A DNA stretch of 34,702 nucleotides from Candolleomyces eurysporus (GCA_027579435.1 JANBPK010001280.1:1-34702), one strand, 5' to 3'. Positions 22,070-33,130 are shown, counted from the stretch's first letter. The notes: generated by a model from the sequence alone, not told the origin. Numbers and translations: made by a program.

Positions 22070-24552
22070 CTAATCATCAATCAGAATGAAATCCGGCTCG
22101 GGCTCCCCTTCCAACTTATCGTCCGCCCCATCCATCAAAATTAACCCATCCTCTTCCAAACGGCGCTTCTTGCTTGGACTGAACGTATCCTCCGCCTTCC
22201 GTTTCTTGCCATTCGATGTCACGGCACTGCTAATGGTTGCAGCAGTAGTAGAGAATTTAGGTTTCTTGGGCGTTGGAGCGAGGTCGATAACCCCATCTGC
22301 TCCCTCCACAGGCAGTAGACGCTTGCCGTTGGCCTTTTGGGGAGTTTCGGGTGGAGGTGGGGGTGGCTTGATGCGTCGGGTTGGTTGAGGGAGCGGTGAA
22401 GGGAGAATATACGATGGCCCGTCTGCTGGATGGTCGTCACTGTTCCGGGCGATGGCATACAAGAAACGGATGAATCAGCGTGTGTGCGGGGTAGTGCGGA
22501 GATAGGGAAAAAAGAAGAAACAATAGGACGTACGGTAAAGGTGCAACCCCAACTGAAATCGTTGACAATTCGCCGTCCTCATCCACAACTGCCAGGAACT
22601 TGCCCCTGGTCACGCTCAGACTCTCCAAAGTCCTGTCATAGTTATCGTCCCAATCTGGGTCGCTTAACACACGCTGACCCTCATACACGCTGACTTCTCG
22701 ATCGTCGTCCCCTAATAGACCTTTGACGACCTCGCCGAGCTTCGCCCGCGAGGGATCGCAGCGGATGAGCGTGTACGTATCTCGGCAAACACCACATTGG
22801 TCGTTGGGTTTGCTGAGCGAGATGGTGCTCAGTGGGACGGCAGGTTTAAATTGGAGATACACGTTCCGGAGCTTGTCGTGTGACTTGCGGAGGAGGTGGA
22901 GCGCTTGCAGCACGATGAGGCCTGACACGACGGCGTTGGTGGTCGCGATTGCAGGAATGATGTTTCCGGCCATTTCTGTGTTTATGCTGAGTAAAGGAGC
23001 AGTGATACAGAATGAGAAAACGTGAACCTTTGACCTCCCAACGTGTTTTGTTTTCGATCCCATACGCTGACGATCTGAGGTTTGAGGCGGCAGTGACAAA
23101 GTCGAGAGTATCGTCGTCATCCTTGTCAAAGGAGATGGTCTCCTCCCCGTTTCGTAGACGGTTCGCGAGGCGATTTGTACTGGACCCACGATTAGAAACC
23201 CCAACCAAGGACGAACAAAGATCGTGCGTACCTATCTATGAACAGCAGCACATTGTCCTTGAGTGACAAAGTCTGCTGATCTTTCAATTTGGGGGCGGGG
23301 CCGTGTGTTTGACCATTTACAGGGGCTGGTGGGTTGGGAACTTTGCTAGTGCTAGCAGAAGCGCCGTTCGTGTGCGGGTCCGTCCCCTGACGAAGAACGA
23401 AGGAATCGTTCATGATCCCACCAAGGTCGAGGGGGACGGGCGGTGACCTCGACTTCCACATATCTGCCATGCTCAGAAGGTTCCGGATATCAGCGTCGAA
23501 TACCTGGGACGGAAAAGATCAGGATCCCATAAGAACAGAAGCAGAGACGATGCCACCTTTCGGAAGACCAATTCAGCGGCATCCTCGCTATTCTTCGAGC
23601 GAAGGGCATCTCGGACGATCTTGAACGCAGTGGCTTCCTTGCGCAGGGCGGCAATCTCCTGGGCGTTTTCTCCTTCCTTCTCTGCTGCGTCAAGTTCACC
23701 AGTGGCATCCTCATCTTCACCAAATAATTGCCTGGGATTGCAGTGTAGGCGCCTAATTCGAAGCAACGTGCAAGAAGTACGTACCCCATGAGGTAGGTCT
23801 TGCTCCAGACGATGCAGTGGATGGGTTGGCTCGGAGTGGAACGGATGGTGCAGACAGGGAACGTCTTTGGCGTTGGCTTGGGTATGCAGTCGAAGCATTC
23901 GGTTTTGTCCTTCAGGAGTGGCTGCACTTGACCGAGGTATCCTGCAGTTCCTGATTCTACAAGGGGGACGTCTCCGGCCATACACATTCTGTTAACATGG
24001 CGTCGTGCATCTACCAGCGAAATGTGGATGTCAAAATTTCAACTTGTGAGGCTGGAGCGCACCTAGATTGTCCAATGCGTTGAGGACAAGATCGAATTGC
24101 TGGAACCACGGAATATCGTATTGTGGCTCCTTGATATTGTCGTGTATAGGGAGGATTTTGACGTTTGGGTTGAACGCAGAAGCTGTTTGAGCCGCTACCT
24201 GTAAAAACGCTTTAAGCAAAACTCCGTGCCATTGATGAATATTGCTGACGCACCAAAGCTTTACTCTGCTTCACGTCCTTCTTTCTGAACAAAAACTGTC
24301 TGTTGAGATTCGAAAGGTCAATTGTATCAAGGTCAAGCAGGGTAATTTTCCCAAAACCCGTCAGAACGATATTCTTCACTAGTTTGCCCTGTCAGATTCC
24401 ATGGCAATCCGGCAAAAATGACGAGACTCACGAAGCTCACAGCCGATGCCGCCTGCACCGACCAGCAATACATGGGTGTCGGCAAGCTTTGCGTATAGCT
24501 CTGGGCCAAGGATGGCTTTTGCATGCGTCCCTCGTCCCTGGGCGGTCGACAT
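22070..24552 (-). CDS. uba2: SUMO-activating enzyme E1, catalytic subunit UBA2
   Basis: Nine exons (24552-24432, 24378-24254, 24198-24063, 24010-23785, 23731-23557, 23503-23232, 23179-23028, 22975-22534, 22439-22070) sum to 2019 nt, 672 residues plus TAG, with every phase consistent. With AOS1, UBA2 adenylates SUMO and carries it as a thioester for transfer to UBC9, largely in the nucleus. Visible features: ATP loop [15 protein letters not shown] (about 28-42); [16 protein letters not shown]; zinc cysteines C166/C169 and C463/C466; catalytic Cys181 in [20 protein letters not shown]; a ubiquitin-like fold (about 475-540); a basic nuclear signal ([20 protein letters not shown]); and a SIM-like acidic C terminus, DFILIDD. 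Introns are 52-53 nt except the last (94). Length matches the family. It is intact, without any frame error. Confidence 0.97.
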
Positions 24553-24610
24553 AGTGGTGCGGAAGATGGAGGAAGGCGCCGGACGTTGCAGACCTCAATT
24601 GAACGCGGTG

Positions 24611-25420
24611 TCACGAAAATGGCGTGTCACGCCTAACAGGTCGCGTGACGACATCCCGACGCGTCGGGTTGCACTGCCATGCCGCCACCGCTTGTGGCTC
24701 TTCCAGATGGGCCGCATTTGCTGACTCTGACTTCCACTTTGGCGATGTGCCCAGTTTTCCCATTCCTGTCGGCACTAGGGCAGTAGGCGAAGGTTGCTTT
24801 ACGGCTGCAGTCGGAGGGACTGTCTTGCGGTCAGGATAATATAGCCCGAGCCTCATGTGGAGGTCCAGAACCTCGGCCGTGACCTCCGAACCAAGGGTCG
24901 CACTCAGCTCGTCTACCGGCCAGTCCGACCTAACAAGTGTATAACCGGACACCAGCTACTTCGGGAGTGTGTTCCCCTCTTCTTTGGCTTCGTCTCGATA
25001 GCATAATTGCGTGCCTGCGGTGGATATTTCGGTACATAGTCAGGGAATATATCTGCCAGAATACACACCTCCTTCATGCCCTAAATTACTGAGAGCCTCA
25101 AGACGCTGACGATTTGCCCCTGAGATAGCTTGGTCGAAGCGTCGTACAGACGGGATCCATCGCTTGAATCTCAGTCATTCCGTACGAATCTGGGAGGTGC
25201 TTACGGCTTGAGATACACAATCTCGAAGAGAGTCTCGAATTCGGCCTTCGTACACGAGCTTGGCTTAATTACAGCGGGGCCCTTCTCGGGCACTGAGCAT
25301 CTCCTTCAATACCTCCGACGAGTCTGCAAACAGACGACGCGGCCTGTGGTCCTAGTCACTCAGCAATCTTGGCAGCGCTCTCCCGGCTTGCTATCGACGC
25401 ACAGGAATCACGGTTGACCT
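24611..25420 (-). pseudogene. Unrecognised minus-strand coding remnant upstream of UBA2
   Basis: Coding-like minus-strand pieces occur in order: AKLVYEGRIRDSLRDCVSQA (about 25200-25270), a possible intron gtaagcacct...gattcaag, GSRLYDASTKLSQGQIVSVL, ILADIFPDYVPKYPPQARNY, ETKPKKRG. After a frame change come SDWPVDELSATLGSEVTAEV and DLHMRLGLYYPDRKTVPPTA, with a stop at 24611. That stop is only 59 bp before the UBA2 ATG on the same strand, leaving little promoter space. I do not recognise the family. The frame break near 24960 and in-frame stops upstream suggest decay. Confidence 0.35.
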
Positions 25421-25693
25421 TGCCAGAAGCTCAATCAGCACGGAGAAGGACACATTTACGCGACTTCCAATGGCCAGTTACCTTGAATGTGACTAGATCC
25501 CCGTATCTTGTCTCGCCTCGAGAGGCGACATGCAGGCCATTAATGAGGTGAAACGAAAACCAAAAAGACTCATTAACTCAAACGCGCCGACTCGTGAGTG
25601 TCATGACAATGTCACGGGCCAGCGCGTCCTGCTCACATTCTTCGAGTTCGAGGGTGTAGCAACCGCCTTTCTACCGCACCTTGAGGTTGAATT

Positions 25694-25803
25694 CCGAGGC
25701 ATTTTTGACTCGGGTACTACGGGGGGTCGATGCGTGCCAAGACGGTGCTTCCGGCATGTGCAGCCATCACTCCGGCCGCTGATTCCGGTCAAAAATGCCT
25801 CGG
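25694..25803. repeat. Perfect 16-bp inverted repeat with 78-bp spacer
   Basis: CCGAGGCATTTTTGAC at 25694-25709 is exactly reverse-complemented at 25788-25803. The arms could form a long-loop hairpin in DNA or RNA. No gene is supported around it. Confidence 0.7.
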
Positions 25804-25849
25804 TACTTGCCGTGCGAAGCATCGGCCACTTCACACAGGTGAAGGGAAT

Positions 25850-26850
25850 TGCCCTCCGAGCGTGATGGAAATATGTGACCATAACGGCTGGGTGTTCTTT
25901 TGGACGTCTATAGAAGCTAAGACGAGTTAATTCGAATGCGATATTCAAATTCAAAGACTTTTACGCATCCCGATGTTATCGCATTTTGTCTTGCAGTGGG
26001 ATGGGCTGACCCACTCCTGTAAGAGTTTAGACCGGGGATTTCTCGTCGGCTGAGCCCAAATGTTTCAGAAGGCCGTGGTTCTGAGTGAATGAATTGAATT
26101 GTTTGACAAAGGTTCAAGCTTCTCTCCTTGTGGTCCCGAATTGCTTCATTTTTTGCGAAGCCGCTTCGATACGTGATACTCTGATATTCTAGTGAATATA
26201 TCTGTCGAAATTTTTAAAGAACCTGAATTTCGGTTGCTTTGAGTAGTGAATATTTTCTTCGTGACATGCAGCTTTAAACGTCTCGGCAAAGTCGAAGGTT
26301 GACTGGCACACCGGAGGAAACTGCCGGAGTCTATTTTCCCCAGCTTCTGCATCAAGCTAAGTATATGATTTCAGGGTCGACGCCAAAAGGTTAGTCGTGA
26401 TTAGTCCCTTTTGGAGGAAGGAGGCTCTTTGATACCGTACGCCACCTCCAGTACCGCCTGTGATTAACAATGGTCTTTTGTTCAAATCTCGCGATCTTTC
26501 GTTTGCGCCCCCCTGAGCAGCCCTTCGTGGCGAGAGGAATATCTCCACCATCCACAGAGCACGTCCGTTCCTTGAAACTGCTCACCGATGGATTGACCCT
26601 GCTCGTGAGCCGAATAGCCTTGACAGTATATGTTGCGGCGACAGCTTGTGACAGCATCTTCCCTATCGTGTTTGGAAGGTAGTATTCTAATTTGGTAACC
26701 GAATTGACCGATGAAGAAACCGATGTGGTCTAACCGACTCTAGCTCACTATTACGGTAAGTTGTGGGCGCTTACCGCTAGCTTGGTCTTGGTAAATTTAT
26801 TTGCTGTGTGGGCAACGGCTGGCTGCGTACTTTTTGCTGCACCGTGTTTG
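25850..26850. other. Intergenic stretch upstream of the hydrophobin
   Basis: No supportable gene on either strand. A minus-strand open frame at 26391-26657 lacks any family signature. The right part is presumably the hydrophobin promoter. Confidence 0.4.
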
Positions 26851-26858
26851 CCAGGGTT

Positions 26859-26871
26859 CGGGAAATTCCCG
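26859..26871. promoter_or_regulatory. Palindromic site just upstream of the hydrophobin TATA box
   Basis: CGGGAAATTCCCG has perfect 6-bp arms around one central base and ends 9 nt before the TATA box. A dimeric regulator site is a plausible reading. No factor is assigned. Confidence 0.3.
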
Positions 26872-26880
26872 AAGGAGCCC

Positions 26881-26888
26881 TATAAAAG
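26881..26888 (+). promoter_or_regulatory. TATA box of the hydrophobin gene
   Basis: TATAAAAG lies about 120 nt upstream of the hydrophobin ATG and is followed by a pyrimidine-rich leader, typical of strongly expressed basidiomycete genes. Confidence 0.65.
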
Positions 26889-27006
26889 CCTTCCCTCCAT
26901 CGTCCTTCATTCCCCAGTACTCAGCAATCGTTCGAGTCTTCAGTCGTTCTTTACAGTCTTCTTCTCAGCTTCTCGCTTCCAGCCAAATCCCCCACTCTTT
27001 ACTGCA

Positions 27007-27487
27007 ATGATCGCTCGCGTTTTCGCCATTATCGCTGCCTCTTCCCTGTTCCTCGCTGCCACGGCCGCCCCCGCTCCTGGTGGCCATGGTGGAAGCACTT
27101 CTCAGTGCAATGGTGGCGCTGTTACCTGCTGCAACCAGGTTCAACAAGCGACCTCCATGGACAAGAGCATGACCAAGCTCCTTTCTCTTGCCGGTGCTGA
27201 TGTCAACAATCTCACTGGCCTCGTCGGCTCCAACTGCTCCCCTGTTAATGTTCTTGCGGGTGGAACCGGTGGTAGCTGGTAAGTCGTTTTTCCTTACACC
27301 GACTGTACCATCTTCTGATCAATCCGTTTCTTTAGTGTTGGACAACAGGTCTGCTGCCAGAATAACTATTACAGTACGCCCTTTGTTTCTAACTTTATTT
27401 TTTTTCGTGTCGTTCGTTGTACTGACCATCACATTTCTAGACGGTCTCATCAACGTTGGCTGCTCTCCTTTCGGCATTGCCGTTTAA
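27007..27487 (+). CDS. Class I hydrophobin, secreted
   Basis: Three exons (27007-27278, 27336-27373, 27441-27487) give 118 residues; both introns are GT-AG. Residues 1-20 are a signal peptide (MIARVFAIIAASSLFLAATA). The mature part has the eight-cysteine pattern C34, C41-C42, C77, C91, C97-C98, C111, spacing C-X6-CC-X34-C-X13-C-X5-CC-X12-C-X7, which fits class I. Such proteins assemble at air-water interfaces and coat aerial hyphae and fruiting-body surfaces as amphipathic layers. The second intron follows Tyr103 and the third exon carries only C111 and the tail. A TATA box and palindrome lie upstream, and hairpins lie in the 3' flank. The gene appears intact. Confidence 0.97.
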
Positions 27488-27546
27488 GCTGGCTCTGAGC
27501 CGGCTTTGTAGTCGATTCGGTGATGCTTCCAGGGCATCACCGAATC
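27488..27546 (+). other. Two hairpins directly after the hydrophobin stop codon
   Basis: GCTGGCTC/GAGCCGGC (27489-27504) forms an almost perfect short palindrome. It is followed by a 13-bp perfect stem, GATTCGGTGATGC at 27514-27526 with GCATCACCGAATC at 27534-27546 and a 7-nt loop. Both would lie in the 3' untranslated region of the mRNA. Confidence 0.65.
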
Positions 27547-27980
27547 CCAGTGTACCTTACTTGTTGTAGTCGTTTCGAGTGTTTGTACTTCAGCATTCAT
27601 ATTCATTCCTTTAGACCCGAACCAGAGATAGTCGATGCTTGAGTGCGTCTTCATTGTTGAGCGAAGTGCATGCGAGCTACGGTTATGTTACGCCTGAGGG
27701 AATTTTTGGACTCTGTACTATTTTCTTGTCTCAGCTCATCTGCGTAACTGCTTGATATCGCGCGAGATACCCGACTCCTCAGGCCTCAGCGCTGGCGAGA
27801 CGCCCGATGACATCGTACTAGTAGAGTTTAGCAAGTTGTCACGCGTGTGACGCGTTACACATAGCCCTTTCTCCCAACCACTACGAGTCCGACGCAACTG
27901 AGTAAGCGCGTTCAACAATATTCAACTAGTGGGTAATTTCCCCATTTATTCAATGGCTATCGCCTGAGAGTGTTTTAGGG

Positions 27981-29695
27981 ATGGTTTACCCGGACGAAAA
28001 TTCAGAATTGCCCGCGGATCCAGATGAGGCTCGGGCCCTGATAGATGGTCACATACTGCAGATAAACGACGACCCTCAGCAAACGGAGAAGATCAGCGCT
28101 CTCAGGGCCCGACGGAATTCTCTGGCCCAAATTTCACGATTACCGCCGGAGATTCTGGCGAAAATCTTCGTCGCCTTCCGCCGATTCCGCACCTATGACA
28201 GGCAATGGAACCGAGTCACCGAAGTCTGTCGTCACTGGCGCGGTGTTGCACTAAACTGCCCAGAGATGTGGAGTGCGATTCAATTTTATCTCCGCGGCGA
28301 AACAAATATTCCCCGATTCCAGGAACTCCAATTCGAGCGCTCGAAAAGCGTCCCTCTTGAAATCCTCGCCGAGACCAGGGGGGTCGGAATTGGAATGCTA
28401 CAGATAGACGAGCTCATTTCTCGATGCATGCTATCCGGGAGGTTGCAGGCTCTTACACTGAATGTGTATTATCCGATGCTTGATTGCATGCCCGTGCAAC
28501 GAATCCTGAACGGTTTGCCGACCTCCCTCGAGTCATTGGTTGTGGAGTCGTCCAAACCCGTGTCGAGTTTTTCCTTACCGGCTAGGGAAATGCCTCAACT
28601 AAAAAAANTTACAACTAATCGGGATTAATATCACAGCCTGGGACCCCCTCCTTTTCCCCCNATCTATCCCACCTGTATCTGGAAAGGATTCAGGGCATCT
28701 CGTGGGACCAACTCTACACTGCCTTACACGCTCGAAAGAGCCGTTTGAACTCCTTGGTTCTCATTGGTAGCTTTATGGATGACATAGTACAGCAACAATC
28801 ACAAAGTCGCACCTCGCACACGGTGCTTGTTTTATCCCAGTTACACCTCCTGTATCTGGGGGCTGACGTGACCGATAACCTTTGCGACTTCTTGGGTCGC
28901 CTGCGAATACCGGCATCCTCACAGCTTCATCTGAGCGTAGATAAGGCAGTGGCGGGTGACCCTTCGGATGAATTTATACGGTTGTTTGAGGCGATATCTA
29001 CCTGTCGTCAGTCATCTGCCATCGACACGAAGTACCTTTCGTTGAGGTACTCGTCTGATGGCTTCGTACTGGAGGGATGGGCCGACAATTCAAAACTTGC
29101 TCTCTGTCGTCCTAAGTGGTCGATTGAGCAGCCATCTTTCAGCCTAGATCTCAAGGTCAGCTCGTTCTGGCCGATTCCCTCACCTGAACAAGGCGACCTC
29201 CCCGGTTTCCCTGTCATGCACACCGAAGTGCTTCACCTTGCGCCCGCGAAAGAGGCCAGCCATCCCAACGCCAAGCAAGAGCGAATCCTATGGGACAACG
29301 TCATGAACTTACCCCAGCTCTCCACCCTCTCGATTACACGCGGCCCATTCCATCACTTTTGTTCCCTATTCGGACTCATCCCTCCAACTCCAAATATGCC
29401 CCTTCCCTTCTCTGCGCTCAGAACATTACTTCTCAAGTGGATTGACCTGGATAATCCTTCGTTTGGCGGTAAGAAAGAGTTGACACCCTTTGACTTCCTG
29501 AAAGGATGCCTGTCGCGCCGTCGGAATTCGGGCCTCGCTGGTTTAGATTACCTTGAGCCCCGGAATTGTCAAGGTGTTGACGACGGGAAATTAGGACAAC
29601 TACGGAGGTATGTGTCCAGGGTCGAGCAGACGACGAGTTCCGGGGAGGTGGTTGACTTCCCACCCCATTTCGCTAGACGACTATATACATTTTAA
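27981..29695 (+). CDS. F-box-like protein with long C-terminal region
   Basis: It starts at ATG 27981 with an N-terminal helical stretch (QQTEKISALRARRNSLAQIS). An F-box-like domain follows (RLPPEILAKIFVAFRRF, then VTEVCRHWRGVALNCPEMWS, about residues 53-97) that would bind Skp1, and then about 470 residues of leucine-rich, substrate-recognition-like sequence ending at 29695. The frame is interrupted only at two ambiguous bases. One N after an A run (about 28608) is an extra base: dropping it continues QLKK into LQLIGINITAW. One N after a C run (about 28661) needs one more base to reach SHLYLERIQGISWDQL. These are sequencing artefacts rather than mutations. The gene is convergent with the next F-box gene. 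Target unknown. Confidence 0.85.
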
Positions 29696-29944
29696 CATGT
29701 TTGAATCTCCCTCTTCACTCTTTGTTGCCGAAGTTGTACATATTGGACAGCTATCATCCTTTGTAAAGATGTCAAACGTATATACTATGTAGGGAACGTG
29801 TATCATATCTACGCGAGAATCCCAACAACAGCGGAGTGGATGGGCAAAGATTCGAGAAAGAAAACAAAATAATCCATCCTCTCCTATCCACCACTTCGAG
29901 TTCATATTCATTTTTCTAACCGAAAGAAATTCGATAGTTGGCCG

Positions 29945-31597
29945 TCACCCCCTAACCGTTGAAAACTTCTCACATGAAGCAGACAATCCAAACTGTTGAA
30001 CGGAGTCGATGAAGCTTGAAAGACGCTCCTTCAAACCGTCGTCCACATCCGCTTCCCATTTGAAGAACTTGACTGACTCGAACCCCTTCCCGATTCCAGC
30101 CCGGAGGCGGATATTTTCCTCCAACGTTTCAAAGGTTGACCCCGTGAATCGACCTGGGCCGTCCACATTTACGACGTTCCTGGCATTGTAACCTTCGAAA
30201 AATACGATTTTGAGAGCTGGAAAACGGCGCCGAGCAGCCGAGGAAGTACCGTCCGGATGCGCTTGAATAGCCAGCGAATCCTCCTTGAGGCATCGGATAA
30301 ATTGCTTGACGCAGTCAGGGTCAATCATAATAGTTGACAACTCGGGAAGTTCTGCGATTTCGCTCCAAAATGTCGGGTGCGTTGGAATGGCTTGCGGAAT
30401 ACCATATCGCTGCTGACTGGGCCGAATGAACAGCGACTCCAAATGCAAGGATGAAAGACCGGGGATGGAGAACTGCTGCTTCGAGTATATAGGAAACGAT
30501 GGCTTTGCTTTGACCCACTGTCCGAGGCCCACTGGCATAAAGGCTGGGGTATACGTCAAGCTTATCAAAGGAGGTTGGTCCGAAATACGGTCGCTCTTGA
30601 CTAGGGGGCGATCTTCCCATCCTTCGATGCGCAAGTCGGCAGCGGTCTTGATCCAATGCGACGGTGAATGTCCCTGGGTCATGAGCAAACCCCTTGGGCT
30701 GAAAGTCGTCGACCGGGCGTTGGAGAGGGCCGCGTAAATATCTTCGTAATAGACCTCATCCTGAACCTGCGATATCCAAAGATCTACGCGTGTTGATGCT
30801 GGAATTCGGATGGAGTTGAGGAAGCCGGATAGGATATGAAAGGTTTCGAACAGCGATATCTGCTGCAGTCGAGAGAGCTCGAGGATAGGCAAAGAATTGT
30901 TGTCGTTCTTTGGATATCTATTGGGAAGGACGTGGTCGAAGATGAGCGTGTTCAATGTCCCGGAGACTCCTTGTAGCAGCCCATGTATCCAGGGCCACGG
31001 TGGGGAATCAATAATGTAGGTCAGCTCGAGGTGCGTCAGAGACGGGCTCTGGAAAATGGGGCTGGCTACCGGGAGCTTGCTGCAATCCTCCAAGCGAATA
31101 AACTGCAATTGCGGGGTTCCTCCTCCAAATAACGACGGGGGAATCTCCCCAAATGTGTCAATCGATATTGATAGAAGCGCCGGTGCACACAAGTCAGCGA
31201 AACCCGTTAAAAACTCCATCACGCAGTCGTCATGGCCTTGAACGTCTAAACTTGTTATTCGCGGAAGGAGAGAAACTACCCAGCCAATGGTTTCTTGACT
31301 GGGAATCCATTCTATGGACGCTTCGATGGCAAGTGGATAGTTTTCGGCCCTTTCCAGCTGCGACGCATACCAGCTGGTCAAATATTTCTCTTGAGATTCG
31401 TCGAGCTGGATGGTGCTCCATAGATCTGGACAACCCAGAGCCACATCCCGCCATTGGCGACAGACGTGGCTAACGCGTATCCAGTCTCGATTGAATGCCG
31501 TATTCGGGTCGCCCCTCTTGGAGTTGGCTTGACAGAACATAAAGATGTTAGACAGGATTTCTGGTGGAAGTCTCGTCTGAACAAATTCTTCAAGCAT
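29945..31597 (-). CDS. F-box-like protein, 550 residues
   Basis: A single uninterrupted frame encodes 550 residues. The F-box-like domain is at the very N terminus (TRLPPEILSNIFMFCQ, then VSHVCRQWRDVALGCPDLWS, residues about 8-58). A long leucine-rich region follows, typical of the expanded agaricomycete F-box families that present substrates to SCF ubiquitin ligases. Most relatives have a helical leader before the F-box, so a short upstream exon beyond 31597 is possible. The 3' end faces the other F-box gene with 249 bp between the stops. A diverged, broken copy of its 3' half lies upstream at 32640-33130. Confidence 0.85.
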   Translation of the reverse strand: MLEEFVQTRLPPEILSNIFMFCQANSKRGDPNTAFNRDWIRVSHVCRQWRDVALGCPDLWSTIQLDESQEKYLTSWYASQLERAENYPLAIEASIEWIPSQETIGWVVSLLPRITSLDVQGHDDCVMEFLTGFADLCAPALLSISIDTFGEIPPSLFGGGTPQLQFIRLEDCSKLPVASPIFQSPSLTHLELTYIIDSPPWPWIHGLLQGVSGTLNTLIFDHVLPNRYPKNDNNSLPILELSRLQQISLFETFHILSGFLNSIRIPASTRVDLWISQVQDEVYYEDIYAALSNARSTTFSPRGLLMTQGHSPSHWIKTAADLRIEGWEDRPLVKSDRISDQPPLISLTYTPAFMPVGLGQWVKAKPSFPIYSKQQFSIPGLSSLHLESLFIRPSQQRYGIPQAIPTHPTFWSEIAELPELSTIMIDPDCVKQFIRCLKEDSLAIQAHPDGTSSAARRRFPALKIVFFEGYNARNVVNVDGPGRFTGSTFETLEENIRLRAGIGKGFESVKFFKWEADVDDGLKERLSSFIDSVQQFGLSASCEKFSTVRG

Positions 31598-31619
31598 TGT
31601 GGATAGATGTAGGTCTGAT

Positions 31620-32630
31620 CTCCTGGGTAAGCAACAAAAAGCCGGACCAGATGAACTCTGGGAAACGTACGTTAGGGTTCAAGTGTAAGCAAGATGACTT
31701 CCGCAGAGTGATTATAATGAAGATAAACTGAGAGAAATCTCGTTACGAGACTCTGGGTCCCTTGAACGCAGATAGAGGTGCACCAAGAAAGAACAAAGTT
31801 GAAGAGCGCAGTCAGGCGTGATCAATTGATTTGCCCAGGCCACTGCCAATGTCACACCGTACGGTCACGGTCAGTTTTCACTCAGAACAAGCTTGATGCT
31901 TACGACCTGTGCGGTCGAAACTGTCGGTTGATCATCATCTTTTACCAAGTCGTTAAATGTATGCTAGTGAAAGGCAGCCTTCAAGCCCAATCGTTCGGCA
32001 GCTGTTTCGCTTTCCGATTTTTCTTTTTTGCATATGCCAATGAGTTCTGCATCGATCCGTGTTGATGTATTGTAACCTGTATGTAGCGCTAGACCAGTGA
32101 AAAGTAGGTAGGTAGGTCACGGTGCAAGACCATGTTCCAACGATCAGTTTCAATGCCTCTGACTCGAAGTAGTCCCAGTCACGCGGTTGCACGCCCGGGC
32201 CTCATAGTCACTGCAATGGCCTAATTCAAACGACTTCAGGGTCCTCCCAGAGATACTACATCTGCTTCTGCCATTCATCAAACTTCAAGAATTTGAAAGA
32301 TCCTCGTTTCAGTCGAACGGACGGAAATGAGGCATGAATTGGGGTGGGCTTTCAACAATACATACGACTGCCACACAGTGCGTCGAGATTCGATACTAGA
32401 TGACAAATTACTCCCAATTGAAGTAGTGACGTTGCTGAAGACATATAAAAGAGGTTGCTCACAAACCATGAACCTCAAGTGCCCTTAGGGCATCCCTACG
32501 GTCCAGGAGCGTATTACCCTCCATCTACAGTGCCCAAATCCACATCGCAGGAAGAAAGAAAAGTACAGTTTAAAGATAGAATCTATCCATAGCTTAAAAG
32601 TACCCTTATTGTCATAAGTTCGGATTCGTG
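31620..32630. other. Intergenic stretch between F-box gene and F-box fragment
   Basis: No supportable gene. It contains a short gtag microsatellite (about 32104-32116) and presumably the promoter of the minus-strand F-box gene. Confidence 0.4.
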
Positions 32631-32639
32631 GTCACACTA

Positions 32640-33130
32640 ACAAAAGACGTATCACGGGCAGCAGATAATCCATACTGCTGAACGGGGTCAAAGAAGCTTG
32701 AAAGACGCTCCTCCAAGTTGTCGTCCACGTATGCTTCCTACTTGAAGAAATTGATTGACTCGAACCCCTTCTCGATTCCAGCGCAGAGCCGGATATTTTC
32801 CTCCAACGTTCAAAAGTTGACTGCCGGAATGGACCTGAGTCGTCCACATTTACGATCGCGACATTTCTGGCATTGTAACCTTCGAAAAATACGGTTATGA
32901 AAGGCGGAAAACGACTCTGAGAAGCTGAGGAAATGTCGTTCAAATGTGCTTGAGTCCAGCGAATCTTCTTTTAGACATTGGGTGAATTGCTCGACGCAGT
33001 AGAAGCTGATCATGATAGTTGATAGCTTTGGAAGTTCCGCCATCTCGCTCCAAAATGCTGGATGTATTGGAACGGCTAGCAGAATGTCGTATTACTGACG
33101 ACTGGGCTGAATGAACAATGGGACCGCTGA
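32640..33130 (-). pseudogene. Tandem partial copy of the neighbouring F-box gene
   Basis: The segment aligns along its length with 29970-30440: for example agaagcttgaaagacgctcc here against tgaagcttgaaagacgctcc there, and gccggatattttcctccaac against ggcggatattttcctccaac. Encoded pieces correspond: MAELPKLSTIMISFYCVEQF against IAELPELSTIMIDPDCVKQF, and SAVPLFIQPSRQ against LESLFIRPSQQ. The frame is broken several times and the F-box itself is absent; a piece LEAKLQSLDSAL at about 33290 may be a leftover of a typical F-box-protein leader. A direct duplication followed by decay is the simplest reading. Confidence 0.8.

Noticed and set aside
26855..26880. Heat-shock element at the hydrophobin promoter
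   Set aside because: The GAA and TTC units are separated by one base rather than the two required for a canonical element.
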